Part shown: in pieces, positions 26,154-34,404 of the stretch
How the letters are laid out: every line of letters begins with the position of its first letter
Numbering within the stretch: position 1 is the first letter of the stretch
The notes under the pieces: model-generated
Databases searched by the model: none
Seen by the model: the letters and a program-made list of their open reading frames with translations, nothing else
Told to the model about the DNA's origin: nothing
Assembly (NCBI GenBank): GCA_018823835.1
Contig: JAHJHT010000002.1
Location: 1,240,001-1,304,000, forward strand
Origin: Alphaproteobacteria bacterium
GTDB lineage: Bacteria; Pseudomonadota; Alphaproteobacteria; Rhizobiales; Rhizobiaceae
Length of the DNA: 64,000 nt
Direction of reading: 5' to 3'
Made by a program: the position numbers and the translations under genes

Positions 26154-27476
26154 TCAGGCAGCGTTGCTTGCGAAGCGCCCGTCGGCCTGGTCAAGCCGTT
26201 TGCGGATCTGCGTGATGATCATGGAGTCGTCGGGCACGCAGTTTTCGTAGGTCAGGAACTCGCCTGTCTTGAGCGGACGGAGAACCTTGGCGCGCTCGGC
26301 GAGACCGAGCGGCACCGCGCCGGCACGACGCGCATCTTCCCAGGTCATCGCGAAGCCGCGGTAGTCGGTCTCGCCGATCATGCCGAGCGTGTCGCCAGCG
26401 CCGAGGTCGCGCTTGGCGACGGCTACGGCCTCGGCGACGGGCCGGTCAAGCGGCTCGAGATCGGCACGCTTGTAGATCACCGCGTGGGCAGCCGAGAGGG
26501 GCACTTCAAGGCTGGTCAGGTGGTAGGGCCTGAAGAGGGTGAAATAGGGGCCCTTGCCGACCTTCAGGTCGCTCATCCGTTCGAGCACGCGCGGATGCTT
26601 CGTCTCTATGACGCAGAACACTCCAGGCGCGACGCCCTTGCCGATCGAGTAGTCGACGACACCCTTCCGGTTGAGGATGCCGCCGTCCTCGCGCGGGCAT
26701 AGGACGTCCGCCAGTTCGTCCCGCCCCGCTGCCGGCCCGTGCATGCCGGGCACGTCGGGAACGAGGCCCGTCGCGTTGGCGATGGCGACCATCTCGACGG
26801 CCGTCTTGGAGCCGTCGACGAACTCGACGAGCATGCGCGCATTCATGTTGCGTTCGGCCGCCTCTTTCTCGTAGGCGGCCGGCACGGCATCGATCCTGAG
26901 AGGATTGTTCTTACCCTTTCCCGCTGCGACGATGCCGAAGCCGAGCGTCCTGGCAAAGCCGATCAGTTCCAGCGCGCAGGCCGGTTCGTCGCCTGCGGCA
27001 CCGGTGTAGACGACGCCAGCCTTGCGGGCTTCCTCATGCAGGAAGCGGCCGATGGTGATGTCGGCCTCGACGTTCAGCATGACGATGTGCTTGCCGTTCC
27101 TGATGACTTCGAGTGCCAGCAGTGTCCCGGAGTTGGGGTTGCCGGTGGCGTCGATGACGACGTCGATGCGCCCCGCCGTGGCAAGCGCCTTCAGGTCCTC
27201 CGTCACGGCGATCTTGCCCGCCTCTATCGCCCGGTCGATGTCGGTTGCCGAACCGGCCTGGACGATGTCCGCCCGCTCATGGCCCGCCAGAAGCGCCGCG
27301 TCGATGGCGGACTGCGGGCGCACCTCTGCGATCGCGCCGATCCGCATTCCCGTCATCAGGGCAACCTGCACGACAAGGTCCGTCCCCATCTGGCCCGCGC
27401 CGGCAAGGCCGATGGTTATCGGGCCATGTTGTTCCGCGCGCTGTTGCAGCTCGGCGGGAAATTGCAGATGCGTCAT
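26154..27476 (-). CDS. NAD(P)-binding homoserine-dehydrogenase-like oxidoreductase with SAF domain
   Basis: 440-residue protein with an N-terminal Rossmann domain (IGLAGAGQMGTDLVVQVAL) of the homoserine-dehydrogenase type and a C-terminal SAF-like segment from about residue 350 (LEPLDRPVAEAVAVAKRDLGAGDTL). The middle DATGNPNSGTLLALE is characteristic of this uncharacterised family. GGGAGAG lies before the ATG. It is convergent with the NylB-like gene and follows the second Gfo/Idh gene in the same direction. Family members occur in carbohydrate loci, but I know of no firm reaction; oxidation of a sugar acid or polyol intermediate is the most likely role. Confidence 0.78.
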   Translation of the reverse strand: MTHLQFPAELQQRAEQHGPITIGLAGAGQMGTDLVVQVALMTGMRIGAIAEVRPQSAIDAALLAGHERADIVQAGSATDIDRAIEAGKIAVTEDLKALATAGRIDVVIDATGNPNSGTLLALEVIRNGKHIVMLNVEADITIGRFLHEEARKAGVVYTGAAGDEPACALELIGFARTLGFGIVAAGKGKNNPLRIDAVPAAYEKEAAERNMNARMLVEFVDGSKTAVEMVAIANATGLVPDVPGMHGPAAGRDELADVLCPREDGGILNRKGVVDYSIGKGVAPGVFCVIETKHPRVLERMSDLKVGKGPYFTLFRPYHLTSLEVPLSAAHAVIYKRADLEPLDRPVAEAVAVAKRDLGAGDTLGMIGETDYRGFAMTWEDARRAGAVPLGLAERAKVLRPLKTGEFLTYENCVPDDSMIITQIRKRLDQADGRFASNAA

Positions 27477-27493
27477 GCGTAAACTCTCCCAGA

Positions 27494-27511
27494 CCGGCGA
27501 ACCTTCGCCGG
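27494..27511 (-). repeat. Hairpin between the Gfo/Idh and SAF-oxidoreductase genes
   Basis: Perfect eight-base inverted repeat CCGGCGAA / TTCGCCGG around a two-base centre. It lies in the 120-base gap between two same-strand genes and may act as an intra-operon attenuator or a message stabiliser. Confidence 0.4.
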
Positions 27512-27596
27512 CGCTTAACCGCCATTCCTATGTGCAGCCGGGAAAATTTCCAACAGTTCTGTAGCTTCCGCCTGGCGATTCAATCCGATGTCCGGA

Positions 27597-28787
27597 TCAG
27601 GCTGGCAGAAACCGGGCCGGTGTCCAGGTGCCGCCAGCCCGGCTGGATTCGACCGCGGCAGCGACGAATTTCACGCCGCGGGCTCCGTCGACAACGTCAG
27701 GTACCTGGGCGGCCCGCGCGGGATCGACCGCCATGCCACTGCGATGGGCACGAATGATCTCGGCCGCGTCACAGTAGAAGTTGGCGAAGGCCTCGATATA
27801 GCCTTCCGGATGGGCCGCCGGCATGCGCGAGACCCGCCGGCTCTCCGCGGAGGCGCCATGGCCGCCGCGCACGATGGTGCGTGTCTCCTCGCCATAGACC
27901 GAGAAGCGCAGTTCTTCCGGCCGCGCGCCCGACCATTCGAGCCCGGCCTTGTCGCCAAAAATGCGGACCGAGAGATCGTTGTAGTGGCCGGGCGAGGTCT
28001 GACTGGCCAGGATTGTCCCGCGCGCGCCGCCGGTCCAGCGCACCATGACATGGGCATTGTCGTCGAGGCGCCGTCCCGGGACGGCGGTGAAAAGGTCGGC
28101 GGCGACCGCTTCGGCCTCGCAGCCGGAGATATAGCTCGCCAGGTTGAAGGCATGCACGCCGATGTCGGCGAGCACGGCCGACTGGCCAGCTCGCGCCGGG
28201 TCGGTCCGCCACTCTGCCTGCTTCTGGCCCTCCGCGTCGATCGGCAACGTCAACCAGTCCTGGATGTAGGCGGCATGCAGCGAAACGATGCGGCCGAGTT
28301 CGCCGGCCGCCACCATCTCGCGCGCCTGCCTGACCATGGCGTAGCCCGTGTTGTTCAGCGTGACGACGAAACGGCGCTTGCGCGCTCGGGCCAGCGCCAC
28401 GAGCGCCTCGGCATCGGCAAGCGTCGTCGACAGCGGCTTGTCGCAGATGACGTCGATGCCAGCCTCTAGGAAGGCCGTCGCGATCGGCGCATGCAGATGG
28501 TTGGGCGTGACGATGACGACCGCCTCGATGCCGTCCGGCCGGGCTGCCTCGGCACGTGCCATCTCGCGGTAGTCCGCATAGCTGCGGTCGGGCGCAATGC
28601 CGATTTCCTGGGCGGAGGCCGCGGCGTTGGTCGGATCGGACGACAGCGCCCCGGCAACCAGCGAGATCCGGTCGTCAAGGCGAATGGCGAGCCGGTGGAC
28701 GGCGCCGATGAAGGCATTGCGGCCACCGCCGACCATGCCAACTCTCAGGCGATCGTGCGCCACCTTGTCTGTAGTTGCATAGACCAT
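27597..28787 (-). CDS. Gfo/Idh/MocA family oxidoreductase
   Basis: 396-residue NAD(P)-dependent dehydrogenase. Rossmann motif LRVGMVGGGRNAFIGAVHR near the start and the family lysine in CDKPLSTT. The ATG at 28787 is preceded by GGAAGGAG, so an in-frame upstream ATG is rejected. It is larger than the Gfo/Idh protein of the uronate locus and not closely similar. Divergent from rpiR-like regulator and sugar operon, it probably oxidises a sugar, inositol or related polyol in that pathway. Confidence 0.87.
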   Translation of the reverse strand: MVYATTDKVAHDRLRVGMVGGGRNAFIGAVHRLAIRLDDRISLVAGALSSDPTNAAASAQEIGIAPDRSYADYREMARAEAARPDGIEAVVIVTPNHLHAPIATAFLEAGIDVICDKPLSTTLADAEALVALARARKRRFVVTLNNTGYAMVRQAREMVAAGELGRIVSLHAAYIQDWLTLPIDAEGQKQAEWRTDPARAGQSAVLADIGVHAFNLASYISGCEAEAVAADLFTAVPGRRLDDNAHVMVRWTGGARGTILASQTSPGHYNDLSVRIFGDKAGLEWSGARPEELRFSVYGEETRTIVRGGHGASAESRRVSRMPAAHPEGYIEAFANFYCDAAEIIRAHRSGMAVDPARAAQVPDVVDGARGVKFVAAAVESSRAGGTWTPARFLPA

Positions 28788-28950
28788 GCTCCCGGTACTC
28801 CTTCCCATCTAGCCAGCGCAGCGTTGTACCGATCATAAGGTGGCATCCCAAAATTTCGAACGCAATTTCCAAATTTTCATTTTGTAAACTGAAGCGGCAG
28901 GGCTAACTTGCGGCTGTGCCGGGGCCGGCAAGGGCAGGGAGGAGGTTCGG
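28788..28950. promoter_or_regulatory. Divergent regulatory region before the RpiR-family gene
   Basis: AT-rich island with an inverted pair CAAAAT (28849-28854) / ATTTTG (28879-28884), inside which AATTTC is repeated at 28852-28857 and 28864-28869, twelve bases apart. It stands out from the GC-rich surroundings and is a probable RpiR autoregulatory site. No promoter boxes could be assigned with confidence. Confidence 0.42.
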
Positions 28951-28998
28951 GTGAGTTTCAGTCCGAGAAGCGGTACCTCGTTCGTGCCGGCAGCATGA
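28951..28998 (+). CDS. Possible leader peptide coupled to the RpiR-family gene
   Basis: Fifteen-codon frame starting at GTG, directly preceded by the strong site GGGAGGAGG, encoding MSFSPRSGTSFVPAA. Its TGA stop overlaps the ATG of the regulator (ATGA). The regulator itself has no good ribosome-binding site at that ATG, so translation may be delivered by this short frame. Whether the peptide has a function is unknown; it could equally be a chance frame. Confidence 0.4.
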   Translation: MSFSPRSGTSFVPAA

Positions 28999-29915
28999 GC
29001 GGCGCGCGCAAGACCCCCGCAAAGCTGGCGGGCAGTGGTCGCCAAGAGCCGGCAAGCGGCAAGAAGGCGCGATCACTCGCAGCACTTGGCCACGCCAAGC
29101 CGCAGACCTACGAGGAACTGCGCGCTGTCCTGTCGTCCGGAACCGTGCATTTTCCGAAACGGCTGCGTCAGGTCGCCATCTTCCTCTGGCAGCACCCAAG
29201 CGAGGTCGCTCTCGGCACGATTGTCCAGGTGGCGGAGCAGGCTGGCGTTCAGCCCTCGACGCTGGTGCGCTTCGCCAAGACCTTCGGCTATTCCGGCTTT
29301 TCCGACTTCCAGGGCCTGTTCAAGGAACACGTCAAGGGATCCTGGCCAGAGGGGGCCGCCCGTGAAGGAGGCGGCCCGGGGACTGCGGATACCGGCGAGC
29401 ACGGCCATTTCCTTACCGGCATGGTGGGAGCTTCGCGCGCTTCGCTTGGCAGGCTGGACAGCGAGTTCGATTTCGACAGTTTCGATACGATGGTAGAGCA
29501 GCTGGCGGCAGCGGAACTGATCTATGTAATCGGCAGCAAGCGGGCCTTCCCGGTTGCGACCTATCTGTCACTGACGCTTTCACAGCAGGGCGTGCGCAAT
29601 CTGCTCGTCGACAATGTCGGGTCCAATGCGCTCGATCAGGTTGCGTGCATCGGCAGGCGGGACGCCGTGCTCGCGATCTCCTTCAGCCCATACAATTCGA
29701 TCACGCCCGACCTGGTGGCCGTCGCAAACGAGCGCAACGCCTGTATCGTCACAATTACCGACAGCACCTTCAGCCCGCTGGTCAAGCTGTCGGACACCTG
29801 GCTGGAAGTGGTCGAGTCGGACTTTGCCGGGTTCCGTTCACTCGCCGCGTCGCTCGCCGTCGGCATGGCGCTGGTACATGGCGTCGTCGCACGCCGCGGA
29901 TCGCGACCGGAGTGA
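28995..29915 (+). CDS. RpiR family transcriptional regulator (HTH plus SIS domain)
   Basis: 306-residue regulator. The N-terminal helix-turn-helix is in the LGTIVQVAEQAGVQPSTLVR and FAKTFGYSGFSDFQ segments, and the C-terminal SIS domain, which binds phosphosugars in this family, spans roughly residues 155-285. A basic, Ala/Gly-rich tail of about 35 residues precedes the conserved part. ATG 28995 overlaps a short leader frame. It sits between the Gfo/Idh gene and the sugar operon and likely controls both in response to a sugar or sugar phosphate. Confidence 0.88.
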   Translation: MSGARKTPAKLAGSGRQEPASGKKARSLAALGHAKPQTYEELRAVLSSGTVHFPKRLRQVAIFLWQHPSEVALGTIVQVAEQAGVQPSTLVRFAKTFGYSGFSDFQGLFKEHVKGSWPEGAAREGGGPGTADTGEHGHFLTGMVGASRASLGRLDSEFDFDSFDTMVEQLAAAELIYVIGSKRAFPVATYLSLTLSQQGVRNLLVDNVGSNALDQVACIGRRDAVLAISFSPYNSITPDLVAVANERNACIVTITDSTFSPLVKLSDTWLEVVESDFAGFRSLAASLAVGMALVHGVVARRGSRPE

Positions 29916-29917
29916 GA

Positions 29918-29959
29918 TTGACGGAGCGGAATGGTTATTCCATATTCTAAAAAATAGAA
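29918..29959 (+). promoter_or_regulatory. Promoter and palindromic operators of the SDR/polyol operon
   Basis: TTGACG (29918-29923) and CATATT (29941-29946), spaced by 17, form a good sigma-70 promoter. Two perfect dyads overlap it: GGAAT-GGTT-ATTCC at 29928-29941 and TTCTA-AAAAA-TAGAA at 29945-29959. The arrangement implies repression by a dimeric protein, most simply the adjacent RpiR regulator. Confidence 0.55.
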
Positions 29960-29979
29960 ACTGTGTTCTGGGAGGGCCG

Positions 29980-30762
29980 GTGGAAATCAAACTCGACGGC
30001 AAGGTGGTTCTGGTGACCGGATCGACGCAGGGCATCGGCCGAGCAATCGCCGAGACGCTTGCCCGCTCCGGCGCCGGAGGCCTGCTGATCACCGGCAGAG
30101 ACGAGGTGCGGGGGCAGGCGGTTGCTGAAGAACTCTCGCACGTCGGGGCGCCGTCGATCTTCGTCGCCGCCGACCTTTCGGACGCGGGAGCGCCTGGCCG
30201 TCTGGTGCGAGCATGCCTCGACCGGTTCGGGCGCATCGATGGGCTGGTCAATGCTGCGGGCCTGACCGACCGGGCCTCCCTCCTCGAGGCCGACCTCGAC
30301 GATTGGGACAGGCTGTTCGCGGTCAACGCGCGCGCGCCTTTCTTTCTCATGCAAGCGGCGATCGCGGCCATGCGCCAGAGGGGCGAGGGCGGCGCCATCG
30401 TCAACATCCAGTCGATCAACGCGCATTGCGGCACTCCCGAGCTCGCCGTCTATTCCGCAAGCAAGGGTGCGCTCGCCACAATCACACGCAGCGCCGCCAA
30501 CGCACACCGTTTCGACCGCATCCGGGTCAATGGCATCAATGTCGGATGGACCGACACGCCTGCCGAACGCATCATGCAGGGCGACACGCTCGGCCACGGT
30601 CCGGGCTGGATCGACGAGGCATCGGCATCGCAGCCTTTCGGTTGCCTGTTTACCGCCGAAAATGTGGCCCGGCTCGCTGTGTTCCTGCTTTCGGATGCAG
30701 CCGGGCCTATGACCGGCGCGCTGATCGACCAGGAACAATGGGTGGTGGGGGCAAACCGGTGA
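29980..30762 (+). CDS. SDR family oxidoreductase
   Basis: 260-residue classical short-chain dehydrogenase. Cofactor motif TGSTQGIGRA, NAAG at VNAAGLTDR and active site YSASKGA are present. The start is GTG with GGGAGGG upstream; the downstream mannitol-dehydrogenase gene starts within its stop codon (GTGA). It probably oxidises a hydroxyl of the imported sugar or polyol. The substrate cannot be read from sequence. Confidence 0.88.
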   Translation: MEIKLDGKVVLVTGSTQGIGRAIAETLARSGAGGLLITGRDEVRGQAVAEELSHVGAPSIFVAADLSDAGAPGRLVRACLDRFGRIDGLVNAAGLTDRASLLEADLDDWDRLFAVNARAPFFLMQAAIAAMRQRGEGGAIVNIQSINAHCGTPELAVYSASKGALATITRSAANAHRFDRIRVNGINVGWTDTPAERIMQGDTLGHGPGWIDEASASQPFGCLFTAENVARLAVFLLSDAAGPMTGALIDQEQWVVGANR

Positions 30763-32270
30763 ACGCCCCCGCCGGAGCGCTCGAGAAGCTCGGCCCCGCC
30801 ATGCTGGCGCGACTGCCGGCCGGCATTGCGGGACCAGCCTATGACAGGGCGAAGCTGCAGCCAGGCATGGCACATATCGGCGTGGGTGCATTCCATCGCT
30901 GCCATCAGGCCGAATACACAGACGACCTCCTCGCCCGACACTTCGACCGCTGGGGCGTCGTCGGCATCAATGTCCGGCCGCCAAACCTGTCGAAGACCCT
31001 GGGCAGCCAGGGCAGTCTCTACACGCGACTGATCCGCGAGGACCAGCGCGTGGAAGCGCGTGTCATCGGCAGCATCGTGTCGGTCGTCGACAGCCAGGAG
31101 AGCGCCGAGCCGGCGCTTGATGCCCTGGCAACATCCGATATCGACGTGGTGACGCTCACCGTCACCGAGAAGGGCTATTGCCACCGGCCATCGAGCGGCG
31201 AACTCGATCTCGACCACCCCGACATCGTCCACGACATGGCCAATCCCGGGGCACCGCGTAGCGTGCCGGGCATATTGGTGGAAGCACTCGACAAACGCAG
31301 GAAGACGCATGGTCGTCCAGTCACACTGCTCAGCTGCGACAATATCCAGGCAAACGGCAAGGTGCTCGCCAATGTCGTGCGTTCGCTCGCCGCCCGTCGC
31401 GACAACGGCCTGATCGACTGGATTGCCGACAACGCCACCTTCCCGTCGGCCATGGTCGACCGGATCGCGCCGGCAACCTCGACAGTCGACATCGAGACTG
31501 TGGAGCGGCGCTTTGGCTATCGCGACGATGCCGTCGCCGTCGGAGAGCCGTTCCGCCAATGGGTCATAGAAGAGAAATTCGCCGGCCGCTTCCCGCGCTG
31601 GGATCTCGTCGGCGCGAGCTTCGTCAACGATGTCACGCCGTTCGAGCATCTCAAGATGCGCGTGCTCAACGGCGCGCAGACGACGCTTTGCTACCTTGGC
31701 GTCCTGGCCGGCCTCGAGCACACGTCGGACGCGATCGCCAATCCCCTGCTCGCAGCCTTCGTGCGACGCATGCTGGTCGAAGAGACGCTGCCGACGCTGA
31801 TGCCGGTGCCCGGCGTTTCGCCGGAGGCCTATGTCGAGCAGAGCCTCGCGCGTCTCAGGAACACCGCCATCCGCCACCGCAACCACCAGGTGGCGACGGA
31901 CGGCTCGCAAAAGATCGTGCAAAGGCTGCTCAACCCGATCCGCGAAAGTCTGCAGGCAGGACGCGACATCACGCTTCTTTCCGTTTCCGCCGCAGGTTGG
32001 ATGGCCTATCTCATCAAGGCGTCTGCGCGTTTTGGCGCGAAATGGGAGGTTTCGGATCCCTGTGCGGACAGGGTAGCCGAGCTGGCTGAACGGACTGGCA
32101 GGGACGTAAGGGCGCTGACGGAAGGGATCCTGTCAATCGAGACGATCTTCGAGCCCGAACTAGCCGCGAACGGCAAATTTCGCCGCGGCGTGTCGGAGGG
32201 CCTGGAGGGACTGCTCTCGGACGACCCGATTGAGTTCATCAGGGGCATCTGCGCGCGTCAGGCGTGTTGA
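30759..32270 (+). CDS. Mannitol dehydrogenase family protein
   Basis: 503-residue polyol-specific long-chain dehydrogenase. The N-terminal GMAHIGVGAFHRCHQAEY and the catalytic segment LKMRVLNGAQTTLCYLG are intact. The GTG start overlaps the SDR stop, which gives a normal length; an internal ATG at about 30799 is less likely. It is a paralogue of uxuB at 10887 but lies with sugar-transport genes and no mannonate dehydratase, so a polyol (mannitol, arabinitol or sorbitol type) or keto-sugar is more likely than fructuronate. Confidence 0.88.
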   Translation: MNAPAGALEKLGPAMLARLPAGIAGPAYDRAKLQPGMAHIGVGAFHRCHQAEYTDDLLARHFDRWGVVGINVRPPNLSKTLGSQGSLYTRLIREDQRVEARVIGSIVSVVDSQESAEPALDALATSDIDVVTLTVTEKGYCHRPSSGELDLDHPDIVHDMANPGAPRSVPGILVEALDKRRKTHGRPVTLLSCDNIQANGKVLANVVRSLAARRDNGLIDWIADNATFPSAMVDRIAPATSTVDIETVERRFGYRDDAVAVGEPFRQWVIEEKFAGRFPRWDLVGASFVNDVTPFEHLKMRVLNGAQTTLCYLGVLAGLEHTSDAIANPLLAAFVRRMLVEETLPTLMPVPGVSPEAYVEQSLARLRNTAIRHRNHQVATDGSQKIVQRLLNPIRESLQAGRDITLLSVSAAGWMAYLIKASARFGAKWEVSDPCADRVAELAERTGRDVRALTEGILSIETIFEPELAANGKFRRGVSEGLEGLLSDDPIEFIRGICARQAC

Positions 32271-32312
32271 AGCGTCCGGAGCAATCTGGAACTACGAAGA
32301 GGAAGTGAGGAT

Positions 32313-33227
32313 ATGAAGCTAGGACTGCTGACCGCACCGTTCCCGGATCAATCGCTGGGCGAAGTTGCCGACTGGGCGAGCTCAGTCGGCTTCGAAGCGT
32401 TGGAGATCGCGTGCTGGCCGAAGTCTTCCGGCGCGAGCCGCCGCTATGCCGGAACCAGTCACATCGACGCGGACGGCACTTCGGCTTCGCAGGCGAAGGA
32501 AATTGCTGCGTCGCTGTCGGAAAAGGGAGTGACTGTCTCCGGCCTCGGCTTCTATCCCAATCCGCTGCATCCCGATGCAGACCACCGGCAGGCGGTGATC
32601 GATCATCTCAAGAAGGTCATCGTCCTGGCCTCGCGCATGGGTGTCGGCGTCGTCAACACCTTCTGCGGCGGCGACGCGTCGAAGACCGTCGATGCAAACT
32701 GGGAAGACGCACTCAAGGTCTGGCCGGAGGTGATCGCGCACGCGCGCGACAACGGCGTCAAGCTGGCCTTCGAAAACTGCCCGATGATTTTCAGCTACGA
32801 CGAATGGCCCGGAGGCCACAACATCGCCTACGCGCCCTACATCTGGCGCCGCATCCTCGAAGCCTGGGGTGGCGATGTCGGCATGAACTTCGACCCGTCC
32901 CACCTCGTCCTGCAGATGATCGATCAGGACAGGTTCATCAGGGAGTTCGGCGCGAGCATGCTGCATGTCCACGCCAAGGACCTGATGATCGACCGCGACG
33001 GGCTCTACGAACGCGGCATCCTGTCGGCCGGCATGGGATGGCAGGTTCCGCGCATGCCGGGTCTCGGCGACGTGGACTGGAGCGGATTCTTCGCCGGCCT
33101 TTACCGGGCCGGCTATGACGGGCCTGTCATCATCGAGCATGAGGACCGGCGTTTCGAAGGGAGCGATGACAAGGTGAAGCGTGGATTTCTCCTCGCCCGC
33201 GACGTTCTTCGCCCCTTCGTCAAGTGA
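32313..33227 (+). CDS. Sugar phosphate isomerase/epimerase (xylose-isomerase-like TIM barrel)
   Basis: 304-residue AP-endonuclease-2-type TIM barrel. The start MKLGLLTAPFPDQSLGEVA and the metal-site segments LAFENCP (Glu), NFDPSHL (Asp, His) and VIIEHEDRRF (Glu) are typical of the IolE/IolH/DTE group. GAGGAAGTGAGG lies before the ATG. It probably isomerises or epimerises the keto product made by the dehydrogenases upstream. It stands 42 bases after the mannitol-dehydrogenase-like gene. Confidence 0.88.
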   Translation: MKLGLLTAPFPDQSLGEVADWASSVGFEALEIACWPKSSGASRRYAGTSHIDADGTSASQAKEIAASLSEKGVTVSGLGFYPNPLHPDADHRQAVIDHLKKVIVLASRMGVGVVNTFCGGDASKTVDANWEDALKVWPEVIAHARDNGVKLAFENCPMIFSYDEWPGGHNIAYAPYIWRRILEAWGGDVGMNFDPSHLVLQMIDQDRFIREFGASMLHVHAKDLMIDRDGLYERGILSAGMGWQVPRMPGLGDVDWSGFFAGLYRAGYDGPVIIEHEDRRFEGSDDKVKRGFLLARDVLRPFVK

Positions 33228-33290
33228 CGGCGGAAACGAGAAACCAAGACCAAGAACTACAAACAGTTCAACACTCGGAGGAAGACGACA

Positions 33291-34325
33291 ATGCGTAATT
33301 CAAGATATCTGGCAACGCTCCTCGGCGGCGCGGCACTCCTGGCTTCGGCCGTCGCCTCGAATGCAGAGGGACCCTATACGATCGGTGTTTCGAACACCGT
33401 CCAGGGCAACGGCTGGCGCGAGGAAATGATCTGCGCGATCAAGGCCCAGGCGCTTGCCTCGGGCGAGGTGGACAAGCTGAACATCGCGCACCGCAACACC
33501 GATGCTTCGGGCCAGCTCGAGGACCTGCGCAATCTGATCAGCGCCGGTGTCGATGCCATCGTGGTCAACCCGGCCGACCCGGCTGGCATCAAGGCGGCGC
33601 TCGAGGAAGCGACCAAGGCCGGCATCGTCGTGGTCGCGGTTGACCAGACGGTCACCGAGCCGACCGCCTACATCATCTCCAACAACCAGGAGGAATACGC
33701 TTATCTTGGTGCCAAGTGGCTGTTCGAGACGATCGGCGGCAAGGGTTCCGTTGTCTACATGCGTGGCGCAGCCGGTGCATCGGCAGACAGCGACCGCGAT
33801 ACCGGCTTCAAGCGGGCCCTCGCCGAGTTCCCGGATGTCACGGTGGCGCATGAGGTCTTCACCGGCTGGCAGCAGGACCAGGGCAAGCAGCAGATCTTGG
33901 ACTTCATTTCCAGCGGCCTGCCGTTCGACGGTATCTGGACCTCGGGCATCGACAATGTGATCGTCGACGCGCTGGTTGAATCGCAAACGCCGCTGGTTCC
34001 GGTCGTCGGCGCCGACAATGCCGGTTTCGTTGGCCAGCTCACCTCCGTCGAGGGCCTAAAGGGCGCGGCGGTCACCAATCCGGGTTCGATCGGCGGCGCC
34101 GGCGTGACGCTCGCCTTGCAGATTCTCAACGGCAAGAAGCCGGCCGAGCAGACCGTGCTGGTCAATCCGCAGATCTGGGCAAACACCACCGACGAGGGCA
34201 TGGCACAGCTGAAGGCTGCCGCCGATCCGTCGCTCAGCCCCGAATGGCCGGTCAGCATCTCGATCCCGGACTGGACCACCTACAGCAAGGAACAAATCGT
34301 GGCCTGCAAGGGCCCGGGTGAATAA
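33291..34325 (+). CDS. Sugar ABC transporter substrate-binding protein, ribose (RbsB) type
   Basis: 344-residue periplasmic binding protein of the Peripla_BP_4 family. Signal peptide (YLATLLGGAALLASAVASNA) then mature YTIGVSNTVQGNGWREEM. The hinge and ligand segments VDAIVVNPADPAGIK and RGAAGASADSDRDTGF are family-like. GGAGGAAG precedes the ATG. A hairpin follows before the ATPase gene. It delivers the sugar or polyol handled by this operon. Confidence 0.92.
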   Translation: MRNSRYLATLLGGAALLASAVASNAEGPYTIGVSNTVQGNGWREEMICAIKAQALASGEVDKLNIAHRNTDASGQLEDLRNLISAGVDAIVVNPADPAGIKAALEEATKAGIVVVAVDQTVTEPTAYIISNNQEEYAYLGAKWLFETIGGKGSVVYMRGAAGASADSDRDTGFKRALAEFPDVTVAHEVFTGWQQDQGKQQILDFISSGLPFDGIWTSGIDNVIVDALVESQTPLVPVVGADNAGFVGQLTSVEGLKGAAVTNPGSIGGAGVTLALQILNGKKPAEQTVLVNPQIWANTTDEGMAQLKAAADPSLSPEWPVSISIPDWTTYSKEQIVACKGPGE

Positions 34326-34338
34326 CCAGGATCACGAC

Positions 34339-34368
34339 GGGGACGGCGGCCGAAAAAGCCGCCGCCCC
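34339..34368 (+). terminator. Hairpin after the sugar-binding protein gene
   Basis: Stem GGGG(A)CGGCGGC / GCCGCCGCCCC with one bulged A and loop CGAAAAA, followed by CTTTCTT. It looks like a partial terminator that lets the binding protein outnumber the ATPase and permeases. Confidence 0.6.
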
Positions 34369-34404
34369 CTTTCTTCCCGCCACAACAGTGCATAGCCTTC
34401 GCCC

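Noticed and set aside
30213..30758. Long N-terminal extension of the mannitol-dehydrogenase-like protein
   Set aside because: This segment overlaps the SDR gene in another frame and has no similarity; the GTG at 30759 gives the normal length.
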